From Homalodisca vitripennis (lineage: Eukaryota > Arthropoda > Insecta > Hemiptera > Cicadellidae): a DNA stretch of 64,000 nucleotides. The notes under the pieces are model-generated. The model was not told where the DNA came from. It saw only the letters and a list, made by a program, of their open reading frames with translations, and made no database searches. Position 1 is the first letter of the stretch; each line of letters opens with the position of its first letter. The position numbers were made by a program, and so were the translations under genes. Where the stretch lies: assembly GCF_021130785.1 (NCBI RefSeq), contig NW_025778902.1, forward strand, positions 1-64,000, given 5' to 3'. Below are positions 46,111 through 59,768 of the stretch, one piece after another.

Positions 46111-47759
46111 TTTATATACCGATCCATTACAATTGAAATTCTAAAAACAAAAGTATAAACTCCGTAGCATGCTGTTAATCTCACTCATAACTTACCAAAA
46201 GGCCTCTTAAGATTTATAACTTCCCACAGAACTTAAATGGATTAGAAGTCTTGTGGATCTTTCTTTTATTTGAATACTTTTAATACTTTTTTAAATGATC
46301 ATAAATTATTTAATCTTCTCTAACGATGCTAAATAAATGCCAAATAGTGTATATATAATATCCCATTAATATTTTGAGTAATAAATCTAAATAAAAAAAG
46401 GTATTGGTTGCACAATTACTCGCGGATTTTATAGACTTAGAGTATTAACCCTTCGTTAAAACAACCGATAATAATATAATATAGCATGATAAAATTGTAT
46501 TTTAAGATGTATTACTCTATATTGCCCTTAAATAGTTTTAAGTATCACGATTTTTATTTTCAACAAGATACATAAAACTTTCTACGAGTACATACTCTAC
46601 TGTTGGGATTATATTCATATTTATTGATACATTTATTAAGAAATAAATTGCTTATAATATATAATCTATTGTTTGTTACTATATTCGTGGTTCATCCTAA
46701 TTATTTCTGAACATAATTTCATCCGGATACATGAGGTTGTATATGCTCTATACAGTACTGTATAGTATACCTGTATATACTGTATTGTCTAGTATGGGTG
46801 TCTCTGATGTTGAAAACAATGCAAAGAATTTACTCTACAGCTTCATGGTCACCGAATTTTCTTTAGGGTATCTTCGAAAAAAAAACATGACTCCAGATTC
46901 CAGGAGTCAATACTGTCACAGCATCAGATTCAGACGCTACAATAAGAGTAAGGAGAGCTGGTGAAAACGCAACATTCATAATAACAGTGCCTTGAAAGGA
47001 AATTATGATCTGACATTTGACATTGTCATGTGTTACATACAAATATAACAGCAGTGCTATACCTTTTGTAACATATATCAATATTTAATGTCCGAAATCA
47101 TAGTATTATTTCAAGTCATCTGTCTTCAATAACACAATTTTTATAAATAAAAGTGTGATAATTTCAAATGCATTATTATATATTGTAATGGCGTAATATA
47201 TTATATGTTCATATAGAATGATGAATTGTAACCACTAATGTATTGGACTGATATATAAACACTTTTAAATTAGAATAAAAATAGAGCACATCGTAATTTC
47301 ATTATCACACGCATATCTCATGTTTCTTTATTTTCTGAGAATTGAGTGGAGCTTATCACTCGAGGCTCTGAAAAAATTCAATGTCTGAAAGTCTTCTTTA
47401 CACGTTTTTGCATGACAAGAACACTGTGTTCGGCTATGGTGCATTTGCTGTGTATGACACTTTATGGTATCTGGCAAAGTATTAGAAAATATGTTTAATT
47501 TGCCAACACTCATGGAAAAATAAAAATAAAAAAGCAAATACATTTGATAACAAGCTTGTAATCTTGAAATATTTTAACACATGGGATATTAACACATAGA
47601 CCTAACTATCCTATCACTGAAACTTCAAGTAGACTTAATCTTTTCCATTGAACCTCAGGAAAAGTTGTTACGAGACAAGAGTTGTAGGTCCTGTCCTTTC
47701 ATTATGATGGTATGGGATATGTAAAAACGGACTATGTTAAACTTGTATATATTTGAACA
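46111..47759. other. AT-rich non-coding DNA
   Basis: No gene is confirmed. A short frame at 46891-46995 with a possible acceptor 'attccag' before it is noted under findings. Confidence 0.4.
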
Positions 47760-48880
47760 AAGTAAAGCGAAATATTCTTAGTATTCCATATATCTTGAAG
47801 CTGTTGTATAGCTGATATACCCAATAGCTATATATATTGAGATATGTGGTGCATCGGTGGTAAGATACCGGACTATGGTCATAACTGCTTTGAGGTGGTA
47901 ACCTAATACTGTGGCCTGTGGTGGTATGTTCAGACGCCACTGTTGCCAACCTGAAATTTGCAACCCAAACTGATCTGGCTTTGTTGTGGTAAACCTGCTT
48001 TATCGCTTTGTTGTTTCACATAACAGATATGCTCTTTGCTGAGTCTACATTGGTAAACAAAACAAACAGAACCTATTGTTTCCTTTTGTAGTTTGTCCTA
48101 TTCCGATAGTAACATGGTTATGAATTTTTTCCACAATGAAATTGTTTTTACATTATATCAGTATATAATGTTTTAAGTGAGAAAATAATAATACCTTTAT
48201 TAAAATGTTAGTTTACATCAAATTTCAGTAAAAACACATTTATTATATTTGCATTGTAAATAATGTATTTAAAGAAGAAACAATTTGCAATGAGTTATTC
48301 TGTATATAGTTTCCCAAAGTTTATAAAAATGCCCTCCATGCTTCAGCTAACACATGTAGCAAAGTATATTTTCAGGCAAGTTTCTTCCCTTTGTAAGGTA
48401 ATGTCGTATATAATATATACATAAAGGGTAGTAGCCCACATTACGTATTTATAAACAGACATGCTGAGTTACGCTTGAATGGACATGCTTCATTATTCTT
48501 ACAGAACAAAGTTTCCCGCAATAAGTGAAGTCTACCGATTAAAATTATATATTTTATATCGGAAATGTTTATATCCCACTGAGATTAAGAGAAAATATGT
48601 CAGCCTACTGAGTAATAAGCTTCTATGACGCTCAGACAAACTCTATAGTAAACGTTAAGTAGAAATAAAAAATATTCCTTAATCATAAGTGTAGAGACGC
48701 TTAAACACCGTCTTTAAACCTTGAGATTAAAAGAAAGACTGGCGTTTTGTTCAGCTTGTTTATTTCGATGGCAAGAAGAATAATAACCCCTTCTGATAAA
48801 GATGCTATAAAAACTCGTTATTAATAACGTTGTCAGTATATTTTCTCTTTCGAAAAGAGAAACCTTAAAAAATGCATTTA
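47760..48880 (+). repeat. Dispersed repeat family B, copy 3
   Basis: It is shorter than copy 2 (about 1.1 kb) because the middle part is reduced. The left core (47895-48045) and right core (48718-48840) are well kept. Confidence 0.8.
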
Positions 48881-50690
48881 GTTCCTTGTTGTCTATCAAT
48901 TGGAACAAAAATGATATTTAACCATTTCCACCGAGAAATAAATAACGTCTTATATGCCTAACTTCGCTGAATATCTTAAAACATATTTCTCCTATAATTG
49001 GTTTTTGTGCGTCTTGTACTAATAAAATCTTATGAAAAACATATTAAATATCAAATTGCAATATGCTGGGTACAAAACAATTATGTTACTTAATATGAAA
49101 ACAGACTGACTCATAAACTTAAAAGTTTTGGCATTGTCAAGTTAAAAACTTGCGTGTAAAGTCGTGTGTTACCCAAATGTAAATAATTTGTTAACGAATC
49201 GAAATGGTCTTCTTGAAAACGTGCCGTTATAAATCCGTCTGTGCGTTAAATCTTTATAATAAAGTCCAAAATTTTTGAAACATGGTACATGGGTACCTTT
49301 TTATGTGCATCTAAGGCTATAAAGCATATTTTTGCTAAGTATCATGGTCCAAGGAACTAAAGTTTTTTAGAAAAAAAAATACAAGTTAGAAGTGCAAAAG
49401 GTACTTGTCCTTTATACAGTGAGAAGCGCAAGCCTTACCGATTATATTCGAGGTAGCACATCCTTTCACCTTCATATCATGTCATTTAATGCTAATTATT
49501 TGTGAAAAGTTTTTAATAATTAAGATAAGAAGATTTAGACAGTGTTGACCAACACGCACAAAAATGACTTGGTTTTTAATATTTAACATATTTATTTCCT
49601 GAATTATCAATAATAGTTTTTTTAGTTTATCCAGAGTTTATAAAGACTATTTTTGCCAAGTTGCTAAGTCTAAGGCTTTATAGGTTTTAATTAAATATCA
49701 TTAGTCAGTAGTATTATGGTTTTGCATATACGAACGGGCAACCTTCACTGATTATATACGACATAGCTTAGATTTTTAGCCACATAGTCAGGTGGTTCAA
49801 AACGATTTTTATCGGACGCAATTATAACTGTTACACGAGTGTACAGCTTTCGAAAAGAAAACAGGCACGAGTCATCGGTTCCCATCATTAGATGGAGATA
49901 TGCTGCAAGCACAACATCAACTTAGTAATTATAATACCTTTCGGGCTGGATCCTCCAAAATCTTTTCGTATAATCCATCTAGATACTATAAAGGATATTT
50001 GTTACAAGTTGCATATTTGTGCCTTTTATCTTTTAGAAAAAGTGAAATTGATCACTTGGTATTTGGATTTTGAATGTATAATATTGCTGATAAATATTAT
50101 AGTTGTTAATATTAGTTCCTGCCTTTAACTATGTTTCAGTTACGCCTGCAGGTATCTCATGGGCTCCAGACACATTGCCTGTTATCTGACATTACGGTCT
50201 GACAAGTTTCAACTTAATGACAAGAGAAGCGCAGTTGTAGCTTTACTCCCAGTTCATGAGAGAGTTGATAACGAGTTCCTCTACATACTAATGACGTCAT
50301 CACGAGTGTGGAGTGCGTTGTGGCTTTTCTCACAGGAATAATTTAACCTACATCTACAAAGTTATAACAAAAAGTTAAAAAGTTAAGTTCTACACATCAC
50401 AAAGAGTTTATATAATTAATATGATGTATACATTAAACCACAAGTTATATTTATCTTGTATTATGTAGTTTTGTTGTAGTCCCGTTTTAGTACATCAAAA
50501 CTTGAGTCTGGTATTACAGTTTATTAATTCATTAACCGTAGAAAACATAAGTAAATGCGACATTCTAAAAGTCCGTGTTGAATACAAAGTACACCCAACA
50601 GTAGAATTAACATGTCCTGTACTTACGTATATTTTATTTGTAATAGACCATTTATTTTGGTCTATCTGTGTTCGTTAAAATATTTGCAAT
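48881..50690. other. AT-rich non-coding DNA
   Basis: No gene is recognised. The last ordinary sequence before the homopolymer block ends in 'aaaatatttgcaa'. Confidence 0.5.
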
Positions 50691-53600
50691 TTTTTTTTTT
50701 AAAAAAATTTTTTTTATTTTTTATTTTTTTTTTTTTTTGGAATTTCCCGAAATTTTTTTTTAAAAAAAAAAAATTTTTTTTAATTTTGGGGAAAATTTTT
50801 TAAACTCAATTTTTTATTTTAAAAATTTTTAAAAAAAAATTTTTTTTTTTTTTTTTCCCCCCCTTTTTTTAAAAAAAAAAAAAAAAATTTTTTTAAAAAT
50901 TTTTTTTAAAAAAAAGGAAAAATTTAATTTTTTTTTTTTTTAAAAAAAAATTTTTAAAATTTTTTAAAAAATTTGGGGTTTTTTTTTTTTAAAAAAAATT
51001 ATTTTTTAAAAAAACCCCGGTTTTTAATTAAAAAAAAATTTTAAGGGGGAAAAAAGGTTTTTTTTAAAAATTTTTTTAAAAAAAAAAATTTTTGGGGGGA
51101 AGGGAAAAAAACCCAAAAAAGGGGAAAAAAAAAAAAATTTAAAAACCGGTTTTTTTCCCCCCCCTTTTTTTTTTTTTAAATTTTTTGGGGGAAAAAAAAA
51201 AGGAAAATTTTCCCCCCCAAAAAAAATTTTTTTTAAGGAAAATTTTTTTTAAATTAACCCCGTTTAAATTTTTAAAAAAAAAAAAAAAAAAAAAAGGAAA
51301 AAATTTTTTTTGGGTTTTTTTAAAAAAACCCCCTTTGGTTTTTTTTTTTTTTAAAAAAACCCCCCCCCCTTTTTGGGGGGGAAAAAAAAAAAAATTTTTT
51401 TAGAAAATTTTTGGGGAAAAATTTTTAAAAAAAAAATTTTAAAAAAAAAAAAAGGGGGAAAAAAAAATTTTTTTTTTTAAAAATTTTTTAACCCCTTTTT
51501 TAAAAATTTTAAAATTTTTTTTTTTTGGAAAAAACCCCCCCTTTTTTTTTAAAAAATTTTTTTTAAAAAATTTTTTTTTTTAAAAAATTTTTAAAAAAAT
51601 TTTTTTTTTTTTTAAATTTAAAAAAAAAAAAAAACCCCCCCTTTCCCCCCCCCAAAAAAAAACCCCCCAAAAGGGAAAAAAAAGGGGGGGCCCAAAAAAT
51701 TTTTTTTTTGTTTTTGGGGGTTTAAATTTTTTTTTAAAAAAAAAAAAAATTTAAAACCCCCTTTTTTTAAAAAAGGGGTTTTTTTTTTTTTATAAAAGAA
51801 AAAAAAAAATTTTTTTAATTTTTTTTCCTTTAAAATTGGGAAAATTTTTTTTTTGGTTTCCCAAAGGTTTTTTTTTAAGGGGAAAAAAAAAATTTTTTGT
51901 TTTAAAAAAATTTTTTTTTTTTTTTTTTTAAAAAATTTTTAAAAAATTTTTGGGGGGTTTTTTTTTTTTTAAAAAAAAAATTTTTTTTTTGGGGGTTTTT
52001 TTTTTTTTAATTTTTAAAAAAAACAACCCCCAAAAAAAATTTTAAAAAAAAAAAAAAGGGTTTTTTACAAAACCTTAAATTTTTTTTTAAAAAAAAATTT
52101 TTTTTTAAAAAAAAAAAAAATTTTTGGAAAAGGTTTTTTAAAGGGTTTAAAAATTTTAAAGAAAAAATTTTTAAATTTTTTTTTTTAAAAAATTTTCCCC
52201 AAAAAAAAATTTTTTCCCCCAAAAAATTTTTTTAAAAGGGGGGGAAAAAAAAAAAAAAATTGAAAAAAAACCCCCGGGGAAAAATTTTTTTCCAAAAAAA
52301 CCTTTTTAAAAAAATTTTTTTTTTAAATTAAAATTAAAAAATTTTTTTTTTTTAAAAAGGGGGGGAAAAAACCCAAAAAAAAAAAAAAATTTAAAAAAAT
52401 TTAAAAATTTAAAAAATTTTTTTTTAAAAAAAACCTTTTTTGGGGTTTTTTTTTTTTAAAATTTTGGGGAAAAAAAAAAAAAATTTTTTTTTTTAAAACC
52501 TTTTTTAAAATTTAAAAAAAATTATAATTTTTTTGGGGTTTAATTTTAAAAAAATTTTTTTTTCCCCCCAAAAAACCCCTTTTTTTCCAAAAGAAATTTT
52601 TTTTAAAAAAAAAAGAAATTTTTTTGGTTTCCCCCCCTTAAAACCCCCCAAAAAGATTAAAAAAAACCCCCTTTTTTTTTCCCCTTTTTGGGGGGTTTTT
52701 TTTTTTTAAAAAATTTTTTTTTTTTTAAAAATTCCAAGGGTTTTTAAAAAAATTTTTTTTAAAAAAACCTTTTTTTTTCCCCCCCCCAAAATTTTAATTG
52801 GGGGAAAGGGGGGGTTTTTTTTCAAAATTTCCCCAAACCCCCCCCCCCCCCCCCTTTTTTTTTGGGGGGAAAAAAAAAAAAAATTTTTTTTTTTTTTTAA
52901 AAAAATTTTTAAACCCCCCCCGGTTTTTAAAAACCGAAAAAAAACCAAAAAAATTTCCAAAAAAAAAATTTTTTTTTTTTTTTGGGGGGGCCCCCGGGGG
53001 GGTTTTTAAAAAAAAAAAATTTTTTTTTTTTTTCTAAAATAAAATTTTTTTTTTTTTCCCAAACCCCAAAATTTTTTTTAAAAAAAAAAAAGGGGGGTTT
53101 TTAAGTTTTTTCCCCCCGGGAAAAATTTTTTTTAAAATTTTTTTCCAATTTAAAAATTTGGGTTTTTTAAAAAAAAATTTTTTTTAAAAAAAAAAAACCG
53201 GGCTTTCCCAAATTTTTTTTTTTAAATTTTTTTCCAAAATTTAACTTTTTTAAAAATTTAGGGTTTTTTTTAAAAAAAAAATTTTTTTTAAAATTTTTCC
53301 CAAATTAAAATTTGGGAAATTTTTAAAAATTTTTTTTTTTGGGAAAAAATTTTTATTTTTTTTTGGGGCCCCTTTTTTTTTTTGGAATTTTTTTGGGGTT
53401 TTTTTTTTAAAAAAAAAATTTAAAAAAAAGGGAAATTTGTAACCCTTTTTTTTTCCCCCCTTTTTTGTTCTAAAAGGAAAAAAAAAAAGGAAAAGAAAAA
53501 AAGGGTTTTGTTTTGGTTTTTTTTAAAAACCCCAAAGGGGGTTTTTTAAAAAAAATTTTTTTTTAAAACCCCGGGGGAAAATTTTTTTTTTCCCAAATTT

Positions 53601-54846
53601 AAAATTTTCCCCTTTTTTAAAAATTTTTTTGTTTTTTTTTTTTTTGTTTTTAAAAAACCCAAAAAAAAAATTTTTTTTTTTTCCAAAAATTTTTTAAAAA
53701 AAAAAAAAATTTTTTTTTTTTTCCCGGGGCCCCCCCCCCCCCGGGGGCAAAATTTTTTTTAAAATTTTTAAAGGGAAAGGGGTTTCCCCCCTTTTTTTTC
53801 CCCCCCCCCCCCCCCTTTCCCCCCTTTTTTTTTTTTTAAAAAAAAATTTTTTTTGTTTGGGGGGAAAAAAAAGGGTTTTTAAAAAAAAAATTTTTTGGGG
53901 TTTTTTTCCCTTTTTTTTCTTTTTTAAAAACCAAGGTTTTTTTCCCCAAAAAAAAAAAATTTTAAAAATTTTTTTTTTTCAAAAAAAAAAGGGGGTTTTT
54001 AAAAAATTTAAAAAAACCCAAATTTTTTAAAAATTAAAAAATTTTTTTTTTTTAAAAAAAAAGGGTTTTCGGGGAAAAATTTTAAAAAATTTTGGGGGCC
54101 CCTTTTTTTATTTTTTTAAAAGGGGAAAAAAATTTTAAAAAGGGGCTTTTTTTTTTTTTTGTTTTTCCCCCCACAAAGGGGTTTTTGGGGGTTTGGGGAA
54201 AAAAATTTTGGGCCCTTTTTTTTTTAAAATTTTTTTTTTTTTTAAAAAAAATTTTGGGTTTTTAAAGGGGGAAATTTTTTAAAAAAAAAAATTTTTTTTT
54301 TTTTCCAAAAAAATTTTTCCCCTTTTTTTTAGAATTTTTAAAAGGGGGGGGGGGTCCGGGGGGGGCCATTTGGGGGGGGGGGGTTTTTTTTCCCCAAAAA
54401 GGGTTTTTTTTTTTGGGTTTTGGGGGGGGTTTTTTTTCAAAAATTTTTTTTTTTTGGGGGGTTTAAAAAGGGGAAATTTTTTTTTTTTTCCTTTTTTTTT
54501 AAAAAAAATAAGGGGTGGAAAATTTTTTTTTTTTTTTAAAAAAATTTTTTTTAAAAATTTAAAAAAAATTTTTTTTTTTTTTTTTTTTTTTTAAAGGGGT
54601 TTTTTGAAGGGTTTTTTTTTTAGGAAAAAACTTAAAAAAATTGGGGAAATTTTTTTGGGGGTTTTAAAATTTTAAAAAAAAAAATTTTTTTTAAAAAAAT
54701 TTCTATTTTAAAAAAAAAATTTTTTTTTTTTGGGTTTTTTTTTTTTTCCGGGGGTTAATAAATTTTTTTTAAAAAATTTTCCCTTTAAAAAAAATTTTTA
54801 AAAAAAAAATTTTAAAAAAAAGGGGAAAAAAAAAAATTTTTTTTTT

Positions 54847-54878
<32 letters not shown>

Positions 54879-57800
54879 TTTTTTTTAAATTTAAAATTTT
54901 TACCCCAAAAATTTTTCCCAAAAAATTTTTTAAAAAAATTTTGAAAAAAAATTTCTTTTTAAGGGAAAAAAAAAAATTTTTTTTTTTTATTTTTGGGGGG
55001 AAAAAAATTTTTATTTTTAAATTTTTTTGGAAAAAAAAATTTTTTTTAAAAATTTTTTTAAAACCCCTTTTTAAATTAATTTTTTTTTAAAAACCCCTTT
55101 GGAAAAAAATCAAAAAACCCTTTTTAAAAAATTTTTTTTTTTAAAAATTTTTTTTTAAAAAGTTTTTTTTTAAAAATGGAAGGGTTTTTATTTTGGGGAA
55201 AAAAAAACCGGAAAAAAAAATTTTTTTTTAAAAAAAAAAAAGGGGTTTTAAAAAAATTTTTTTTTTTTTTTAAAAAAAAAACCCAATTAAAAAATTTTTT
55301 TTTTTTTTTTTTTTAAATAATTTTAAAAAAAAAAAAAATTTTTTAAAATGTGGGGGAAAAAAGGGTTTTTTTTAAAAGTTTTTTAAAAAATTTTTAAAAA
55401 AAAAGGGGGGAAAACTAAATTTTTTAAAAAAAAAAAATTTGGGAATTAAAAATTTTTAATTTTTTTTTTTTAAAATTTTTTTTTGTTTTTTTAAAAAGGG
55501 GGGGAAAAAAAATTTTTAAAAAAAAAATTTTCCCTTTTTTTTTTAAACCTTTTTTTTTCCCCCAAAATTTAAATTTTTTTTTTTTTTTTTTAAAATTTTT
55601 TTTTTTAAAAAATTTTTTTTTAAAAACCCCGGGGGGGTTTTTAAAATTTTTTTTTTTAAAAAATTTTTTTTTTTTTTAAAAAATTTTTTTAAAAAACCAA
55701 AAAAAAAAAATTTTTTTTCCTTTTTAATTTGGGTTTTTTTTTAACCCTTTTTTAAAAAAATTAAAATAAAAATTTCCCGGGAAAATTTTTTTAAAAATTT
55801 TTTAAAATTTTTTTAAAAAAAAATTTTTTTTTAAAAAAATTTTTAAAAGGGGGGGGAAAAAATTTTTTTTTTTGGGGGGGGGCCCCCCCCCCCTTTTTGG
55901 GGGGGGTTTTGGGGGGGGGTTTTTTTTGGGGGGGGTTTTAATTTTTTTATTTTTTTAAAAATTTTGGGGGCCCCCCTTTTTTTTATTTTTTTTTCCCCCC
56001 CCCCCTTTGGGGAAAAAAATTTTTTCCCCCAAAATTTTTTTTTTTTTTTTGGGTTTAAAAAAAGGGGGGGGGAAAAGGGGGTTTTTCCCCCCAAAAAATT
56101 TTTTTTTGGTTTTTGGGGAAAAAAAATTTTTTTTTTTTTTCCCCCGGATTAAAAAAAAAAAAAAAAAAATTTTTTTTTTAAATTTAAAAATTTTTTTTTT
56201 TGGGGGAGGCCCAAAAATTTTTTTTTTTAAAAAAAATTTTTTTTTTTTTTTGTTTTTTTTTAAAAAATTTTGAAAAAAATTTTTTTAAAAAAAAAAAAAT
56301 TTTAAAAAATTTTCCCCTTTTAAAAAAAAAATATTTTTGGATTTTTTTTAAATTTTTTTTTAAAAAAAAAAACCCGGTTTTCCCTTTTTTTAAAAAAATT
56401 TTTTTTAAAAATTTTTTTTTTTAAAAAATTTTTGGGGGGGTTTTTTTTAAAAAATTTAATTTTTAATTTTTTTTTATTTTAAACCCAAAAAATTTTTTTG
56501 GTTTTTTTTCCCTTTAAAAAACCAAAAAATTTAAAAAAATTTTTTTTCCCCCCCTTGGGGTTTTTTTTTTTTTTAAAAAAAAAAATTAATTTTTTTTTTT
56601 AATTTTTTTTTTAAAAATTTTTTTTAAAAAAGGGGTTTTTTTAAAAAAAAAAAAAACAAACCGGGGAAAAGGGGAAAAAAAAAGGTTTTAAAAAATTTTT
56701 TTTTTTTAAAAATTTTTTTTTTTTATTTTTTAATTTTTTTAAAAAAAAAATTTTAACCCGGGTTTTTTTAAAAAAAAATTTTTTTTTTTAAATTTTAAGG
56801 GGAAGGGAAAAAAAAAAAAAATTTTTTAAAATTTTTTTTTAAAAAAAATTTTTTTTTTTAAAAAAAATTTTTTTCCCGGGTTTTTGGGGGAAAAAAAAAA
56901 CCTTCCTTTAAAAAAAATTTTTTTTTAAAAAATTTTTTTTAAAAAAAAAGGGGGTTTTTTTTTTTTTTGGGGGAAAACCCCCAAAAAGGGGGGGGGGGTT
57001 TTTTTTTTTTCCAAAAAAAAGGGGCCCCCCCTTTTTTTTCAAAAAAATTTTTTTTTAAAAAAAAAAATTTTTAAAAAATAAATTTTTGGGAAAACCCCCC
57101 AAAAAAAACCCCCAAAATTTTTAAAAAAACCCTTTTTTAAAACCCCAATTTTTAAAAAACCCCCTTAAAAAAGGTTTAAACCCCCCAAAAAATTTTTTTA
57201 TTAAAAAGGCCCCCTTTTTTTTTGGTTTTAAAAAAAAAAAATTAAATTTTTAAAAAAATAAAAACCCCTTTTTTCCCTTTTTTCCCCCCCCCTTTTTTTT
57301 TTAAAAACTTTCCCCCCAAAAAAAAAAAACAACCCCCCCCTTTTTTTAAAAAACCCCCCCCCCCCCCCCCCCCCCCTTTTTTTAAAAAAAAAAAACCCAA
57401 AAAACCCCCCAAAAATTTTAAAAACCCCCCCCCTTTTTTCCCTTTCCCCCCTTTTTTCCCCCCCCCTTTTTTTTTTTCCCCCCCCCCCCCCAACCCCCCC
57501 AAAACCAAACCCCAAAAAACTTAATTAAAAACCCCCCCCCCCTTTTCCCCCAAAAAAAAAAATTTAAAAATTTTTTTTTCCCCCCCCCCCCCCCAAAAAT
57601 AAAAAATAAACCCCCAAAATTTTTTCCTTTTTTTTTAAACCCCCCCCCAAAAACCCCCCCCCCAAAATTTTTTCCCCCCCCCACCCTTTAAAACCCTTTT
57701 TTTTTTCCCCCCCCAAAAAAAAAAAACCCCAAAATTCCCCCTTTAAAAAACCCCCCCCCCCCAAACCCCCCCCCCCCCCCCCCAAAAAAAAAAAAAAAAT

Positions 57801-58357
57801 TAAAAATTTTTTAAAAATTTTTTTTAAAATTTTTCCCCCGGGGGGGCTTAAGGTTTTTTTAAAACCCCCCCCCCAAAAAAAAAAATTCCCCTTTTTAAAA
57901 AAAAATTTTCCCTTTTTTTTTTAAAAAACCCCCCCCCCCCAAAAAAAAGGGCCCCAAAACCCAAAAAATTTTTTAAATAAATTTTTTTTCCCCCTTTTCC
58001 CAAAATTTTTTTTTTTAAAAAAAAAATTTCCCCCCCCTTTTGGGGGGCCCCAAAAAAAAAAAAATTTTTTTTTTTTTTTAAAAAAACCCCCAAAAAACCC
58101 CCCCCCCCAATTTAAACATTTCCCCTTAAATCCCCCAAAAAAAAAAATTTTTTTTAAAATTTTCTTTAAAAAAAAAAATTTTTTTAAAAAAATTTTTTAA
58201 ATTTTAAAACCCCAAAAAAAAAAACCCAACCCCAAAAAAAAAAAATTTTAAAAAAAACCCCCCAAAAGGTTTAAAAAAAAACCCCCCCAAAAAAATTTTT
58301 TTTCCCCCAAAAAAACCCCCCCAAAAAAAAAAACCCAAACCCCCAAAAAAAAATTTT

Positions 58358-58388
<31 letters not shown>

Positions 58389-58823
58389 CCAAAAAAAAAA
58401 CCCCCCCCCCCCCAAAAACCCCCCAAAAAAAAAAAATTTTCCCCCCTTTTTTTTTAAAAATTTCCCCCCTTTTTTTTTTAAAAAAACCCCCCCTTTTTCC
58501 CCTTTCCCCCCTTTTTTTTTTTTCCAAAAAACCCCCCCCCCCAAAAAAACCCCCCCCCCCCCCCCCCCCCCCAAAATTTTTCCCCCCCTTTCCCCCCCCC
58601 TTTTTCCCCCCCTTTTAAAAAATTTTTTTTAAAAAACTTTTAAAAAAAAAAAATTTTTTTTTCCCCCCAAAAAAAAAATTTTCCCCCCCCCCAAGGAAAA
58701 TTTTAAAAAACCCCCCCCAAAGGGGCCCCACCCCCCCCCCCGGGTTTTAAAAATTTTAAAAAAATTTAAAAACCCAAAAAAAACCCCAAAATTTTAAAAA
58801 AAAAAGGGGGGGTTTTTTTTTTT

Positions 58824-58868
<45 letters not shown>

Positions 58869-59737
58869 CCCCCCCCCCCCTCCCCCCCTTCCCCCCAAAA
58901 AAAGGGGAAAAAAAAAAACCCCCCCCCCCAAAAAACCCCCCAAAAACCCCCCCCCAAAAAAATTTGAAAAAAAAAAAAAAAAAAAAAAAGGAAAATTTTG
59001 GTTTTAAAAAAAAATTTTTTTTCCCCCCCCCCCAAAAAAAAAATTTTAAAAAAACCCCCCAAAAAAAAAATTTTTTAAAAAATTTTTTTTTTAAAAAAAA
59101 ATCCTTTAAAAAAAAGGGGGGTTTTTTTTTTAAATTTCCCCCCCCAAAAAAAAAAAAAAAAAAAAAAATTTTTTTTTCCCCCCCCCCCCCAAAAAAAAAA
59201 AAACCCCCCCCCCCCCTTAAAAAATTTTCCCCAAAAAAACCCCCCCCCCCAAAAAAAAAAAAAACCCCCTTTTTTTTGGGAAACCCCCCCCCCCCCCCCC
59301 CGGCCCCCCCTTTTTTTTCCCCCAAAAATTTTTTTTTAAAAAAAATTTCCCCCCCCAAAAAAAAAAAAAACCCCCCCCCCCCCCCCCCAAAAAAAAATTT
59401 TTAAAAAAAATTTCCCCCCTTTTTTTAAAAAAAAAAAATTGTTAATTTTTTGAATTAATAAAAATTTTTTCCCGGGTTTTAAAATTTTTAAAAAATTTTT
59501 TAAAAAAGTTAAAAAAAATTTTTTTTTTTTAAAAAAAAAATTTTTTTTTTTAAAAAATTTTTAAAAAAAAAAGGTTTTTTTTTTAAAAAAAAATTTAAAA
59601 AAAATTTTAAAAAACCTGGAAAAAAACCTTTTTTTGAAACCCCCTTTTTAAAAAAAGGGGTTAACCCCCTTTTTTAAAACAAATTTTTAAAAAATTTTTT
59701 TTTTAAAAAAAAAAAAAAACCCCCCAAAAGGAAAAAC

Positions 59738-59768
<31 letters not shown>

